Assembly (NCBI RefSeq): GCF_000829695.1 | Contig: NZ_BBNN01000018.1 | Location: 372,001 to 436,000, forward strand | Direction: 5' to 3' | DNA length: 64,000 nucleotides | Source of the DNA: Streptomyces sp. NBRC 110035 | Lineage (GTDB): Bacteria; Actinomycetota; Actinomycetes; Streptomycetales; Streptomycetaceae | Shown here: positions 9,013 through 18,656 of the stretch, piece after piece | Numbering within the stretch: the first letter of the stretch is position 1 | How the letters are laid out: each line of letters opens with the position of its first letter | Made by a program: the position numbers and the translations under genes | Notes under the pieces: generated by a model | Told to the model about the DNA's origin: nothing | What the model saw: the letters and a program-made list of their open reading frames with translations, nothing else | The model's database searches: none

Positions 9013-9608
9013 CACTCGATGCCCCTCTGCCCCTTCTGCCCCGCGTCCATCGGATGCTTGACCTTGGACATGTCGGTCACCAGGTCGGCGAGGTCCACCA
9101 GCTTCTCCGGCGCGTTGCGCCCCGTGATCACGACATGCTGGGTCCCGGGCCGCCCGCGCAGCACCTCGACGACCTCGTCGGTGTCGATCCACCCCCAGTG
9201 CATCGGGTACGCGAACTCGTCGAGCACGTACAGCCGGTACGTCTCGGCGGCCAGGTCCCGCTTGACCTGCTCCCAGCCCTCCCGGGCCTTCTCCTCGTTG
9301 TCCATCTGGGCGTCCCGCTGCACCCAGGACCAGCCCTCACCCATCTTGTGCCAGCTGACGCTGCCGCCCTCGCCGGAGGCGCCGAGCACCCGCAGCGCGT
9401 TCTCCTCGCCGACCTTCCACTTCGCCGACTTGACGAACTGGAACACCCCGATCGGCCAGCCCTGGTTCCAGGCCCGCAGCGCCAGCCCGAAGGCGGCCGT
9501 CGACTTGCCCTTCCCGATGCCCGTGTGCACGACGACCAGCGGACGATTACGCCGCTGACGGGTCGTCATCCCGTCGTCCGGCACGACACTCGGCTGTCCC
9601 TTCGGCAT
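9009..9608 (-). CDS. cobO: cob(I)yrinic acid a,c-diamide adenosyltransferase
   Basis: CobA/CobO/BtuR family (199 aa) transfers the 5'-deoxyadenosyl group from ATP to the corrinoid Co(I). The P-loop GIGKGKST lies at residues 30-37 after VVVHT. VLDEFAYPMHWGWI and the HVVITGRNAP segment are characteristic. Length matches the family. The ATG start shares one base with the TAA stop of the upstream chelatase gene, and the stop overlaps the cobB start. Confidence 0.94.
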   Translation of the reverse strand: MPKGQPSVVPDDGMTTRQRRNRPLVVVHTGIGKGKSTAAFGLALRAWNQGWPIGVFQFVKSAKWKVGEENALRVLGASGEGGSVSWHKMGEGWSWVQRDAQMDNEEKAREGWEQVKRDLAAETYRLYVLDEFAYPMHWGWIDTDEVVEVLRGRPGTQHVVITGRNAPEKLVDLADLVTDMSKVKHPMDAGQKGQRGIEW

Positions 9609-11650
9609 TACGCGGCCCTCCTCGCCCCGGTGGCCCCCTGCACGTCCCTGACCAGCCCGGCGATCGAGTCGGCCCGCAGCTCGTCCAGCGTCACCGCCGA
9701 GCCGCCCAGCTCACCCGCGAGCTGCCCGGCGAGCCCCAGCCGCACCGGCCCCGACTCGCAGTCCACGACCACGCAGGCCGTCCCCTCGGCGGCGAACAGC
9801 CGCGCCGCCCGCCCGGCGAGGGCGACCGGCTCCGGGCCACCGGTGGCCCGTCCGTCCGTCACCACGACCACCAGCGCCCGCCGCGCGGGGTCGCGCAGCC
9901 GCTCCACCCGCAGCACGTCGTGCGCCTTGAGCAGCCCGGCCGCCAGCGGCGTACGCCCACCGGTCGGCAGCGACTCCAGCCGCACCGCCGCCGCGTCCAC
10001 CGACGACGTCGGCGGCAGCACGACCTCGGCCGCCGACCCCCGGAAGGTCACCAGTCCCACCTTGTCCCGCCGCTGGTAGGCGTCGAGCAGCAGCGACAGC
10101 ACGGCACCCTTGACGGCGCTCATCCGCTGCCGCGCCGCCATCGAACCGGAGGCGTCCACGACGAACAGCACGAGATTGGACTCGCGCCCCTCACGCACCG
10201 CCTGCCTGAGATCGTCCCGCCGGACCACCAGCCCCGGGCCGCTGCGCCCCCGCGCCCGCTGATGCGGCGCGGCGGCCTGCACGGTGGCCGCCAGGTGCAG
10301 CCTGGTCAGCGCACCCCGGGGCCGCCGGGCCCCTGTGGTCCGCCCGCGCTCGGCCCGCGCCCGCGAGCGCCGCCCGGCGGCACCCTCACCGAGCCCGGGC
10401 ACGCTCAGCACCTTCGTACGGAAGGGCTCGGCGGCACGCGCCGGGGTCTGCTCGCCCGCGCCGCCACCGGAACCCGGCTGCGGCTCGCCGTCCTCCCCGG
10501 CCTCGGGCCGCGCGGCGGTGTCACCGTCGCTCCGCGGGCCGTCGTCGGGCTCCGGCTGCCCGCCGGGGCCGCCGGGGCCGCCGTCGGGTCCCGGGTCGGG
10601 ATCGTCGTCGCCCTCGCCCTCGTCCCCGCCCTCACCGGGGCCGCCGAACTCCTCCAGCGTCTCGTCGAGCTTGTCCTCGTCCAGGCCGGGCGCGTCGAAG
10701 GGCGAACGGCGCCTGCGGTGCGGCAGGGCCAGCAGCGCGGCCTGCCGCACGTCCTCGGCGAGCACATCGGTCCGCCCGGCCCAGGCCGCCAGCGCGGTCG
10801 CGGTCCGGGCCATCACGATGTCGGCCCGCATGCCGTCGACCTCGAACGCCGCACAGGTCGCCGCGATCTGCCGCAGCGCCCCGTCGCCGAGGCGCACCGA
10901 CGGCAGCAGTTCCCGCGCCGCCACGATCCGGGCCCGTACGGCGGCCTCCTCGTCGGCCCAGCGGGCGGCGAAGCCGGCCGGGTCGTCGTCGTGGGCGAGC
11001 CGCCGCCGGACCACCTCCACCCGCTGGTCGGGCTCGCGCGAGGCGGAGACCTCCACGGTGAGCCCGAAACGGTCCAGCAACTGGGGCCGCAGCTCGCCCT
11101 CCTCGGGGTTCATGGTCCCGACGAGCAGGAAACGGGCCGCGTGCCGCACGGAGACACCCTCGCGCTCGACGTACGAGGCGCCCATGGCAGCGGCGTCCAA
11201 CAGGAGGTCCACGAGGTGGTCGTGCAGGAGGTTGACCTCGTCGACGTAAAGGATCCCGCGATGCGCGTCGGCGAGCAGACCCGGTTCGAAAGCCTTCACG
11301 CCCTCCGAGAGCGCCCGCTCGATGTCGAGCGCCCCCACCAGCCGGTCCTCGGAGGCACCGACGGGCAGTTCGACCATCCGCGCCGGCCTCGACTCGAACG
11401 CCCCCTGCTCGTGCGGCCCGTCCGGGCACCCGGGGTCGGGGGAGCCGGGGGCGCAGGAGAAACGGCACCCGGAGACGACGTCCACCGTCGGCAACAGTGC
11501 TGAAAGGGCACGCACGGCCGTGGACTTGGCGGTTCCTTTTTCACCGCGGACCAGTACGCCACCGACCTGCGGCGACACGGCGTTGAGTAGCAGCGCGAGC
11601 CGTAGGTCGTTCTGGCCGACAACGGCGGTGAACGGATAGGGCGTGCTCAC
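9608..11650 (-). CDS. ChlI/ChlD-type AAA+ - VWA chelatase subunit, probable CobN partner
   Basis: A 680-aa fusion of a magnesium-chelatase-like AAA+ ATPase and a von Willebrand A domain. Walker A is GEKGTAKST at residues 36-44 and Walker B is GILYVDEVNLL near residue 135. A long acidic Gly/Pro-rich linker spans about residues 330-430. The VWA MIDAS motif DASGSMAA is near residue 497. It starts at GTG 11650. There is no bacteriochlorophyll pathway here and cobS/cobT are absent, so the likely role is driving aerobic cobalt insertion by CobN, as proposed for other actinobacteria. That partnership is inferred from neighbourhood. Confidence 0.85.
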   Translation of the reverse strand: MSTPYPFTAVVGQNDLRLALLLNAVSPQVGGVLVRGEKGTAKSTAVRALSALLPTVDVVSGCRFSCAPGSPDPGCPDGPHEQGAFESRPARMVELPVGASEDRLVGALDIERALSEGVKAFEPGLLADAHRGILYVDEVNLLHDHLVDLLLDAAAMGASYVEREGVSVRHAARFLLVGTMNPEEGELRPQLLDRFGLTVEVSASREPDQRVEVVRRRLAHDDDPAGFAARWADEEAAVRARIVAARELLPSVRLGDGALRQIAATCAAFEVDGMRADIVMARTATALAAWAGRTDVLAEDVRQAALLALPHRRRRSPFDAPGLDEDKLDETLEEFGGPGEGGDEGEGDDDPDPGPDGGPGGPGGQPEPDDGPRSDGDTAARPEAGEDGEPQPGSGGGAGEQTPARAAEPFRTKVLSVPGLGEGAAGRRSRARAERGRTTGARRPRGALTRLHLAATVQAAAPHQRARGRSGPGLVVRRDDLRQAVREGRESNLVLFVVDASGSMAARQRMSAVKGAVLSLLLDAYQRRDKVGLVTFRGSAAEVVLPPTSSVDAAAVRLESLPTGGRTPLAAGLLKAHDVLRVERLRDPARRALVVVVTDGRATGGPEPVALAGRAARLFAAEGTACVVVDCESGPVRLGLAGQLAGELGGSAVTLDELRADSIAGLVRDVQGATGARRAA

Positions 11651-11722
11651 GTCGAATTCACCCCTTCGAGTGGTCTGTAGGTGTCGTGCCGATCAGTCGA
11701 TCAGTGCGAGGTGGGGATGCAG

Positions 11723-11815
11723 GCATGCTCCCCGCCCCTGTGGGGGCGGTCCGGTCCCGCCCGTCCGGTCGTGGACGACGCCTGCCTGCTCCCCGCCCAC
11801 GCGGCGACTGGACGG
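11723..11815 (+). repeat. CRISPR-like two-repeat remnant
   Basis: Two related units begin at 11726 and 11787, both opening with TGCTCCCCGCCC and then diverging; the first continues into an imperfect dyad, GGGGGCGGTCC. The unit spacing is 61 bp, the 29 + 32 bp period of type I-E arrays, and the consensus resembles streptomycete type I-E repeats. The second unit is degenerate, as terminal repeats often are. There are no cas genes in the window and only one spacer-sized interval, so this may be chance or a relic. Confidence 0.3.
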
Positions 11816-11818
11816 GGA

Positions 11819-14800
11819 TCACTGCTCTCCCTCCAGGTCGCCCTCAAGTTCGAGGTAGGTCGCCCGGAGCCGGTCCAGGGTCTCCTGGTCCGGCTCCGCC
11901 CACAGCCCTCGGTCGGCTGCCTCCAGCAGGCGTTCGGTGATGCCCCGCAGAGCCCAGGGGTTGGACTTCCTCATGAAGTCCTGGTTCTCCGCCGAGAACA
12001 CGTACTCCACCGCAAGTCGCTCGTACATCCAGTCGTCCACGACGCCTGCCGTGGCGTCGTAGCCGAAGAGGTAGTCAACGGTGGCCGCCATCTCGAAAGC
12101 ACCCTTGTAGCCGTGCCTTCGCATGGCACTCATCCAGCGGGGATTGACCACTCGGGCACGGAAAACCCGGTGCGTCTCCTCGCCCAGGGTCCGGGTCCTC
12201 ACCTGGTCCGGGGTCGCCGAGTCGCCGACGTACGCCTCCGGGCTCGCGCCCGTCAGGTGCCGCACCATCGCGACCATGCCGCCGTGGTACTGGAAGTAGT
12301 CGTCCGCGTCGACGAGATCGTGCTCGCGCGTGTCGACGTTCTTCGCCGCGACCGCGATCCGCTTGAACGCCGTCTCCATGTCGCCGCGCGCCGCCCGCCC
12401 GTCGAGCCCGCGCCCGTAGGCGTAACCGCCCCACACCGCGTACACCTCGGCGAGGTCCGCGTCGGAACGCCAGTTGCGGGCGTCGATCAGCGGCAGCAGG
12501 CCGGCACCGTAGGCGCCCGGCTTGGAGCCGAAGATGCGGGCGGTGGCCCGGCGCCGGTCGCCGTGCTCGGCGGTGTCCGCGTCGGCGTGCGCCTTCACGA
12601 AATTCGACTCCGCGGCCTCGTCCAGCTCGGCCACCGCCCGTACCGCGTCGTCGATCAGCCCGACCACGTGCGGGAAGGCGTCCCGGAAGAACCCGGAGAT
12701 GCGGACCGTGACGTCGATGCGCGGCCGGCCCAGCTCCTCGAGGGGGACCACCTCGAAGCCGGTCACCCGGCGCGACGCGTCGTCCCACACCGGACGGCAG
12801 CCCAGCAGTGCCAGGATCTCGGCGATGTCGTCGCCCTGGGTACGCATCGCGGACGTGCCCCACACCGTCAGGCCGACCGACTTCGGGTACGCGCCGGTGT
12901 CCTGCAGATACCGCTGGACCAGCGAGTCCGCCAGCGACTGGCCGACCTCCCAGCTCAGCCGGGACGGGATCGCCTTGGGGTCGACGGAGTAGAAGTTCCG
13001 GCCGGTCGGCAGGACGTTGACCAGCCCGCGCGTCGGTGAACCGGACGGGCCCGCCGGGACGTAACCGCCGTCCAGCGCGCGCAGGATGTGCCCGATCTCG
13101 TCGGTCGTCCGGGCGAGCCGCGGCACGACCTCGGTGCAGGCGAACTCCACCACGGCCACCGCGTCCGGGAGTTCGGCGCCCAGCACCTCGCGCACCAGCG
13201 GCCCGCCCTCCTCGACCGCCCAGCCGCGTTCCTCCATGCCCTCCGCGATCCGCCGGCACAGCTGCTCCAGCAGGTCGACCGCGTCGGCGGCCGAGCGGGC
13301 CGGGCCGTCCACCCGTTCCGTCAGCTCCACCGGTACCTTCACCGGGGCGCCGGGCTCGGCCAGCAGCTCCTTCTCCACCAGCCCGAAGTGCTCGGCGAGC
13401 GAGGCCCGCAGGCCCGGCAGCGCGTTCGCCTGCCCGCCCCACACCTGGGAGGCGCGCAGCACGGCGAGCACCAGGTTGACGCGCGGCTCGCCGACCGGCC
13501 CGCCGCCGAGGACGTGCAGTCCGTCGCGGATCTGCACGTCCTTGATCTCGCACAGATAGCCGTCGATGTGCATGACGAACGAGTCGAAGTCGTCGTCGTC
13601 CGGCTGGTCGTCCACATGCAGGTCGTGGTGGAGCTCGGCGGCCTTGACCAGGGTCCAGATCTGCGCCCGTACCGCCGGAGCCTTCTCCGGGTCCAGGTCG
13701 GAGACCAGCGCGTACTCGTCGAGGAGCTGCTCCAGTTTCGCCAGGTCGCCGTAGGTGTCGGCACGCGCCATCGGCGGGACGAGGTGATCGACCACCGTCG
13801 CGTGCCCGCGCCGCTTGGCCTGGGTGCCCTCACCGGGGTCGTTGACGATGAAGGGGTAGATCAGCGGGAGGTCGCCGAGGACGGCGTCCGGAGCGCAGCC
13901 CGCGCTCAGCCCGAGGCCCTTGCCGGGCAGCCACTCCATCGTGCCGTGCTTGCCCATGTGCACGATCGCGTCGGCGCCGAAACTGTTCTCCAGCCAGCGG
14001 TAGGCGGCCAGGTAGTGGTGCGACGGAGGCATGTCGGGGTCGTGGTAGATCGCGATGGGGTTCTCGCCGAAGCCGCGCGGCGGCTGGATCATCACCACGA
14101 CGTTCCCGAACCGCAGCGAGGCCAGCACGATGTCCTCGCCGTCGACGTACAGCGAGCCCGGCGGCTCGCCCCACGTCTCGGTCATCGCGTCCCGCAGCGC
14201 CGGGTCCAGCGTCCGGAACCACGCCCGGTAGTCCGCCAGCGGCACCCGCGCGGGCGCGGCCGCCAGCTGGTCCTCCGTCAGCCACTCGACGTCGTGGCCG
14301 CCCGCCGCGATGAGCCGGTGGATCAGCTCGTCGCCGCCGGAGGGGTAGTCGGTGAGCGCGTACCCGGCGTCCCGCAGCGCGTCCAGCACCCGCACCGCCG
14401 AGGCGGGGGTGTCCAGGCCGACGGCGTTGCCGACGCGCGAGTGCTTGGTCGGGTACGCGGTGAAGACCAGCGCGAGCTTCTTCTCGGCGTTCGCCTTGTG
14501 CTTCAGCGCCGCGTGCCGCACGGCGATCCCGGCGACGCGTGCGGCCCGCTCGGGGTCGGCGACGTAGACCGGGACGTCTTCGGGTCCCTGCTCCTTGAAG
14601 GAGAACGGGACCGTGACCAGGCGGCCGTCGAACTCCGGGATGGCGACCTGCATCGCCGCGTCCATGGGGGAGAGGGCGGCGTCCGACGCCTCCCAGGCGG
14701 CCCGCGACGAGGTCAGGCACAGCCCCTGCAGCACCGGCACGTCCAGGTCGGCGAGGGCACCGATGTCCCAGGCCTCCTCGTCGCCGCCCGCCGACGCCTG

Positions 14801-15472
14801 CGAGGCGTGCGTGCCGCCGGCCGCGAGCACCGTGGCGACCAGTGTGTCCGCCCGCCCGAGGATCTCGTACAGTCCGGCGTCGGCGCCGCGCAGCGAACCG
14901 CAGTACACCGGCAGGGCGTTGGCGCCGCACGCCTCGATCGCGTCGCACAGGGTGTCCACGAAGGCGGTGTTGCCGCTCAGTTCATGGGCCCGGTAGAAGA
15001 GCACGCCGACGGTCGGGCGGCCCTCCCGTACGGCGCGGGCGCCGTGGACGCCGTACTCCGGCATCTTCTGCGGCTGTTCGAACCCCTCGCCGGTGAGCAG
15101 GACGGTGTCCGACAGGAACCGGGCCAGCTCGGTCAGGTTGTCCGGGCCGCCCTCCACGAGGTACTTCAGCGCCTCCGCCACGACACCGGCGGGCACCGAC
15201 GACTCGGCCATCAGCTCCGCGTCCGGCACGGCCTCCCCGCCGAGCAGCACCGTCGGGATCCCGGACGCCCTGAGCGCCGCGAGCCCGTCCTCCCAGGCAC
15301 GCCTGCCGCCCAGCAGCCGTACGACGGCGAGGTCCGCGCCGTCCAGCAGCGCGGGCAGCCCGGCCGTCACGTCCACGCGGGTCGGGTTGCCGATCCGGTA
15401 GGACGCGCCGGTGGCGGCGCGTGCCGCCAGCAGATCGGTGTCGGCGGTCGACAACAACAACACTGTGCTCAT
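11819..15472 (-). CDS. cobN: cobaltochelatase subunit CobN
   Basis: CobN (about 1217 aa) is the large porphyrin-binding subunit of aerobic, ATP-dependent cobaltochelatase and inserts Co2+ into hydrogenobyrinic acid a,c-diamide. Length and composition fit the CobN/BchH family. The conserved segment around [16 protein letters not shown] is clearly present, as are the C-terminal GYAYGRG and NVDTREHD segments. The ATG at 15472 follows the ATGA overlap with the cobQ stop; the open frame runs 21 codons further upstream into cobQ. The next gene downstream is the AAA-VWA protein, its likely motor subunit. Confidence 0.95.
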   Translation of the reverse strand: MSTVLLLSTADTDLLAARAATGASYRIGNPTRVDVTAGLPALLDGADLAVVRLLGGRRAWEDGLAALRASGIPTVLLGGEAVPDAELMAESSVPAGVVAEALKYLVEGGPDNLTELARFLSDTVLLTGEGFEQPQKMPEYGVHGARAVREGRPTVGVLFYRAHELSGNTAFVDTLCDAIEACGANALPVYCGSLRGADAGLYEILGRADTLVATVLAAGGTHASQASAGGDEEAWDIGALADLDVPVLQGLCLTSSRAAWEASDAALSPMDAAMQVAIPEFDGRLVTVPFSFKEQGPEDVPVYVADPERAARVAGIAVRHAALKHKANAEKKLALVFTAYPTKHSRVGNAVGLDTPASAVRVLDALRDAGYALTDYPSGGDELIHRLIAAGGHDVEWLTEDQLAAAPARVPLADYRAWFRTLDPALRDAMTETWGEPPGSLYVDGEDIVLASLRFGNVVVMIQPPRGFGENPIAIYHDPDMPPSHHYLAAYRWLENSFGADAIVHMGKHGTMEWLPGKGLGLSAGCAPDAVLGDLPLIYPFIVNDPGEGTQAKRRGHATVVDHLVPPMARADTYGDLAKLEQLLDEYALVSDLDPEKAPAVRAQIWTLVKAAELHHDLHVDDQPDDDDFDSFVMHIDGYLCEIKDVQIRDGLHVLGGGPVGEPRVNLVLAVLRASQVWGGQANALPGLRASLAEHFGLVEKELLAEPGAPVKVPVELTERVDGPARSAADAVDLLEQLCRRIAEGMEERGWAVEEGGPLVREVLGAELPDAVAVVEFACTEVVPRLARTTDEIGHILRALDGGYVPAGPSGSPTRGLVNVLPTGRNFYSVDPKAIPSRLSWEVGQSLADSLVQRYLQDTGAYPKSVGLTVWGTSAMRTQGDDIAEILALLGCRPVWDDASRRVTGFEVVPLEELGRPRIDVTVRISGFFRDAFPHVVGLIDDAVRAVAELDEAAESNFVKAHADADTAEHGDRRRATARIFGSKPGAYGAGLLPLIDARNWRSDADLAEVYAVWGGYAYGRGLDGRAARGDMETAFKRIAVAAKNVDTREHDLVDADDYFQYHGGMVAMVRHLTGASPEAYVGDSATPDQVRTRTLGEETHRVFRARVVNPRWMSAMRRHGYKGAFEMAATVDYLFGYDATAGVVDDWMYERLAVEYVFSAENQDFMRKSNPWALRGITERLLEAADRGLWAEPDQETLDRLRATYLELEGDLEGEQ

Positions 15473-17004
15473 GCGGGCGCTCCCGGTGGAATGAAAGGCA
15501 GTCCTTGTGGCGCGCCGGACTCGATGAGCCGCCACAGCGCGTCCGTGTCCGCGTGCTGTTCGATCAGGTCGCCGAGCCGGTCGAGCTGCTCCTCGCGCAG
15601 CGCGGCGAACGAGGTGTCGGGGGCCGGCACGAAACGGCGTCCCGCGGCGGCGGCCACCTCGCGCAGGAAGGCCCTGCGGAAACCGTCCGACTCCAGCGAG
15701 CCGTGCCAGTGCGTGCCCCAGGCCGCCTCGACCCGGCAGCCGTCCAGGCCGTGTCCTCGCTCGTCGGAGAGGAACACCTCACCTCCCCGTACGTCGGCGA
15801 CCCCGTGATGGATCTCGTAGCCCTCCACGGGCTCCCCGAGGGCCTGCCCGACGGGCCGTGCGAGCGTCTTCTCCCGCGCGAACCGGACCCGTACGGGCAG
15901 GATGCCGAGCCCGTCGACCCGGCCGGCGCGGCTCTCCACGTCGTCCTCGATGCGCTCGCCGAGGATCTGGAAGCCGCCGCAGATCCCGAGCACGGGCCGG
16001 CCCTCGGCCGCCCGCCGTCCCAGCGCGTCGGCGAGTCCGCGCTCCCGCAGCCACTGAAGCGCCCGTACGGTGCCGCGTGTGCCCGGCACCACCACGAGGT
16101 CGGCGTCGGCCAGTTCCTCGGGCCGGTCCACGAAGCGGACCACGACGCCCGGTTCGGCGGCCAGCGCGTCCACGTCCGTGAAGTTGGACATCAGCGGCAC
16201 CGCGCACACGGCGACCCGCAGCACGTCCTCGCCGACCGGCGCGGTGACCGCGGACTCCCGCACGGCGCCCCGCAGGGACACGGCCAGCCCGTCCTCCTCG
16301 TCGATGCCGAGCCCGTGGCGGAAGGGCAGCACACCGTAGGTGTGCCGCCCGGTCAGACCGTGCAGCATGTCCAGGCCCGGTTCGAGGAGCGACACGTCGC
16401 CCCGGAACTTGTTCACCAGGAACCCGGCGACCAGTTCCTGGTCCTCGGGGGACAGCAGCGCGACGGTGCCGAAGAAGGAGGCGAAGACACCGCCGCGGTC
16501 GATGTCGCCGACGACGAGGACGGGGAGCCCGGCGTTCCTGGCGATCCCCATGTTGACGATGTCGGTGCGCCGCAGATTTATCTCGGCCGGGCTGCCGGCC
16601 CCTTCACAGATCACCGCGTCATACGTGCCCCGCAACTGCGCGAGACAGTCCAGCACCGTGCCCAGGAGCTGCTGTTGCCGCCCGCCGTGGTAGCCGCGCG
16701 CGCTCAGCTCGCCGACCGCCCGGCCCAGCAGGACCACCTGGCTGCTCCGTTCCCCGCCGGGCTTGAGCAGCACCGGGTTCATCAGCGCGTGCGGCTCCAC
16801 CCGGCAGGCCTGGGCCTGCATGGCCTGTGCCCGGCCGATCTCGGCGCCCTCCCGCGTCACGAACGAGTTCAGCGACATGTTCTGTGCCTTGAACGGCGCG
16901 ACCTTGACGCCCTGCCGTACGAGCCACCGGCAGATCCCGGCGGTCACCACGCTCTTGCCGGCGTCCGATGTCGTACCGGCGACCAGCAAACCCCCACCGC
17001 TCAT
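15469..17004 (-). CDS. cobQ: cobyric acid synthase
   Basis: CobQ/CbiP (511 aa) amidates the b, d, e and g carboxyls of adenosyl-cobyrinate a,c-diamide. The N-terminal P-loop-like segment is [13 protein letters not shown] at about residues 6-18. The C-terminal class I glutamine amidotransferase has its cysteine in [12 protein letters not shown] and its histidine in [10 protein letters not shown]. Length is typical. The ATG at 17004 lies in an ATGA overlap with the cobD stop, and the much longer upstream open frame is an artefact of high GC. It is coupled to cobN downstream. Confidence 0.95.
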   Translation of the reverse strand: MSGGGLLVAGTTSDAGKSVVTAGICRWLVRQGVKVAPFKAQNMSLNSFVTREGAEIGRAQAMQAQACRVEPHALMNPVLLKPGGERSSQVVLLGRAVGELSARGYHGGRQQQLLGTVLDCLAQLRGTYDAVICEGAGSPAEINLRRTDIVNMGIARNAGLPVLVVGDIDRGGVFASFFGTVALLSPEDQELVAGFLVNKFRGDVSLLEPGLDMLHGLTGRHTYGVLPFRHGLGIDEEDGLAVSLRGAVRESAVTAPVGEDVLRVAVCAVPLMSNFTDVDALAAEPGVVVRFVDRPEELADADLVVVPGTRGTVRALQWLRERGLADALGRRAAEGRPVLGICGGFQILGERIEDDVESRAGRVDGLGILPVRVRFAREKTLARPVGQALGEPVEGYEIHHGVADVRGGEVFLSDERGHGLDGCRVEAAWGTHWHGSLESDGFRRAFLREVAAAAGRRFVPAPDTSFAALREEQLDRLGDLIEQHADTDALWRLIESGAPQGLPFIPPGAPA

Positions 17005-17993
17005 GACGTACGTCCCTTCCCACGCTTCCCACGGCGTGCCGTCCGCATCACCGACCGCGTCACCGCTCGCACCGCGGGCCGTGCGACGGCGCCGGCACCG
17101 AGCGCCAGCCAGCCGACGCGGCGCGAGAGCCGGACCGCGCGGTCGATGTCCGCCACGGTCACGGCACGGCCGCCGCCGTTGAGGACGGGCCGGTGCTCGA
17201 CCCGCCCGGCGTAGGACAGCGTCCCGCCGAGCCGCACGCCGAGCGCGCCCGCGAAGGACGCCTCCACGGGCCCGGCGTTGGGACTCGGATGACGGGCGGC
17301 ATCCGCGTGCCAGGCCCGCACCGCACCCCGGGGGTCCGGCCCGGCGGCCGAGGCGAGGACGGCGGTCAGTCGCGCTCCGGGCCACCCGGCGACGTCGTCG
17401 AGGCGCGCGGAGGCCCAGCCGTACCGCAGGTGGCGGGGGGACCTGTGGCCGACCATGGCGTCCAGGGTGTTGACGGCCCGGAACCCGAGCAGCCCCGGCA
17501 CGCCGGCGACGGCCCCCCACACCAGGGCGCCCACCACGGCGTCGGAGGTGTTCTCGGCGACGGACTCCACGACCGCGCGGGCGATCCCGTCGGCGTCCAG
17601 CGCCTGCGGGTCCCGCCCGCACAGGTGCGGCAGCCGTGCCCGTGCCGCCGCGAGGTCCCCGGACTCCAGGGCACGCCCGACGGCGCGGGCCTCCCGGGCC
17701 AGTGACGTCCCTCCGACGACGGCCCAGGTGGCCGCGCCGGTCAGGGCGACCGAGGCGGCGGGGGAGGAGCGTACGCAGCGGGCGGCCAGGGTCCCCAGAG
17801 CGACGGCCCCGCCGACGCAGACGGCGGTGTGCAGCGCGCCCCGGCCCCGGTCGTCCCGCCACAGCATGTGTTCCACGGCAGCCGCGGCCCGTCCGAAAGC
17901 GGCGACCGGATGCCCGCGGCGGGGATCGCCGAGCAGGAGGTCGCCGAGGAGGCCGGCAGCGGCGCCGTACGCGAACGCGCGATCGGCACCCAT
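17001..17993 (-). CDS. cobD: adenosylcobinamide-phosphate synthase, membrane protein
   Basis: CobD/CbiB family (about 330 aa) is a multi-pass inner-membrane protein that attaches aminopropanol (phosphate) to cobyric acid. The N-terminal [19 protein letters not shown] and the later [21 protein letters not shown] are family hallmarks. Translation probably starts at ATG 17993; no strong ribosome-binding site precedes it, so the start is less certain. It is the first gene after the B12 riboswitch, so the whole minus-strand cob run is probably repressed when adenosylcobalamin is plentiful. The symbol follows the CobD = CbiB convention. Confidence 0.9.
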   Translation of the reverse strand: MGADRAFAYGAAAGLLGDLLLGDPRRGHPVAAFGRAAAAVEHMLWRDDRGRGALHTAVCVGGAVALGTLAARCVRSSPAASVALTGAATWAVVGGTSLAREARAVGRALESGDLAAARARLPHLCGRDPQALDADGIARAVVESVAENTSDAVVGALVWGAVAGVPGLLGFRAVNTLDAMVGHRSPRHLRYGWASARLDDVAGWPGARLTAVLASAAGPDPRGAVRAWHADAARHPSPNAGPVEASFAGALGVRLGGTLSYAGRVEHRPVLNGGGRAVTVADIDRAVRLSRRVGWLALGAGAVARPAVRAVTRSVMRTARRGKRGKGRTS

Positions 17994-18094
17994 GGGTTCA
18001 GCCGGGGAGGGATCCGGTGCGGGCGGTCGCCCCGAGCGGGGGCGGGGTGTCGCTGGTCGACCTCGACAGGCAGCCGGGCATGGTGATATGTCCT

Positions 18095-18250
18095 CACTCA
18101 GGGTGTCCGCGCCCTGGTTCGACGAGACCGGCGGCGAGAGTTCCTGGCTCCCGGGGTGGTTCACCCCGGTGACAGTGGCGGGACCGCGCCGGAATCGCAC
18201 CGGCTTCCTCTCCTGCCGCCCGTATTGGCTCCGGCAGTTCACCACGGTCC
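18095..18250 (-). promoter_or_regulatory. cobalamin (B12) riboswitch
   Basis: On the minus strand the characteristic core is visible: GAGAGGAAGCCGGTG followed by GATTCCGGC, then GCGGTCCCGCCACTGT, and further on the B12-box-like GGGAGCCAGGAACTC (complement at 18139-18153). These are the hallmark conserved blocks of the class. It ends about 100 bp before the cobD start and is oriented to control the cob operon. No second copy was seen in the window. Confidence 0.93.
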
Positions 18251-18259
18251 GGAAGAACC

Positions 18260-18276
18260 GTCAACTTGCCGTTGAC
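18260..18276. promoter_or_regulatory. perfect inverted repeat upstream of the B12 riboswitch
   Basis: GTCAAC-TTGCC-GTTGAC is a 6-bp perfect dyad with a 5-bp spacer. It lies just upstream of the riboswitch, where the cob promoter should be, and read on the minus strand it contains TTGAC, usable as a -35 element. It may be a repressor operator over the promoter; no clear -10 could be assigned. Confidence 0.45.
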
Positions 18277-18353
18277 CTGCGGGGCTGAAGTGTGCTGAGG
18301 CCCACAGAGGGCTTCCGGGGGGTGAACCCCGAAAGCGGCACGGGCACGGCGAA

Positions 18354-18389
18354 CGGGCGGTACGGAGGCGACGCGCCCCGCACCGCCCG
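18354..18389 (-). terminator. hairpin after the pit operon
   Basis: CGGGCGGT pairs with ACCGCCCG across a 20-nt loop. It lies 13 bp after the stop of the small membrane protein gene and before the cob promoter region, the right place to separate the two minus-strand operons. Confidence 0.5.
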
Positions 18390-18401
18390 TCGGACGGACC
18401 G

Positions 18402-18623
18402 TCAGGCCATGATCAGGTAGATCCCGTACGCCACCGCCGCCGCGCATGCCGCGAAGCAGGCGTAGGCGCCGGTGACCGCGAGGACCGCGGACCCGCCCTG
18501 GGCGGCGGTCCGTTCACGGCGGGACAGGCCGGTGATGCCCAGGGTGAACAGGGCCACCAGAGCCACGGTGACCACGAGGCTGACGCCGAAGACGGAACCG
18601 AGGGCGGCCCAGTCGATCTTCAT
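18402..18623 (-). CDS. small two-helix membrane protein beside the phosphate transporter
   Basis: A 73-aa protein of unknown function with two hydrophobic segments: about residues 7-30 (VFGVSLVVTVALVALFTLGI) and about 46-71. A short RRER-containing loop separates them. It follows the Pit gene by 33 bp in the same direction, so it is probably co-transcribed and could be an accessory subunit or regulator of the transporter. The family is common beside pit genes in streptomycetes, from general recollection. No catalytic motif is visible. Confidence 0.75.
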   Translation of the reverse strand: MKIDWAALGSVFGVSLVVTVALVALFTLGITGLSRRERTAAQGGSAVLAVTGAYACFAACAAAVAYGIYLIMA

Positions 18624-18656
18624 GGTGCTCTTCTTCCTTCGCGTCCTGCTGCGGGG

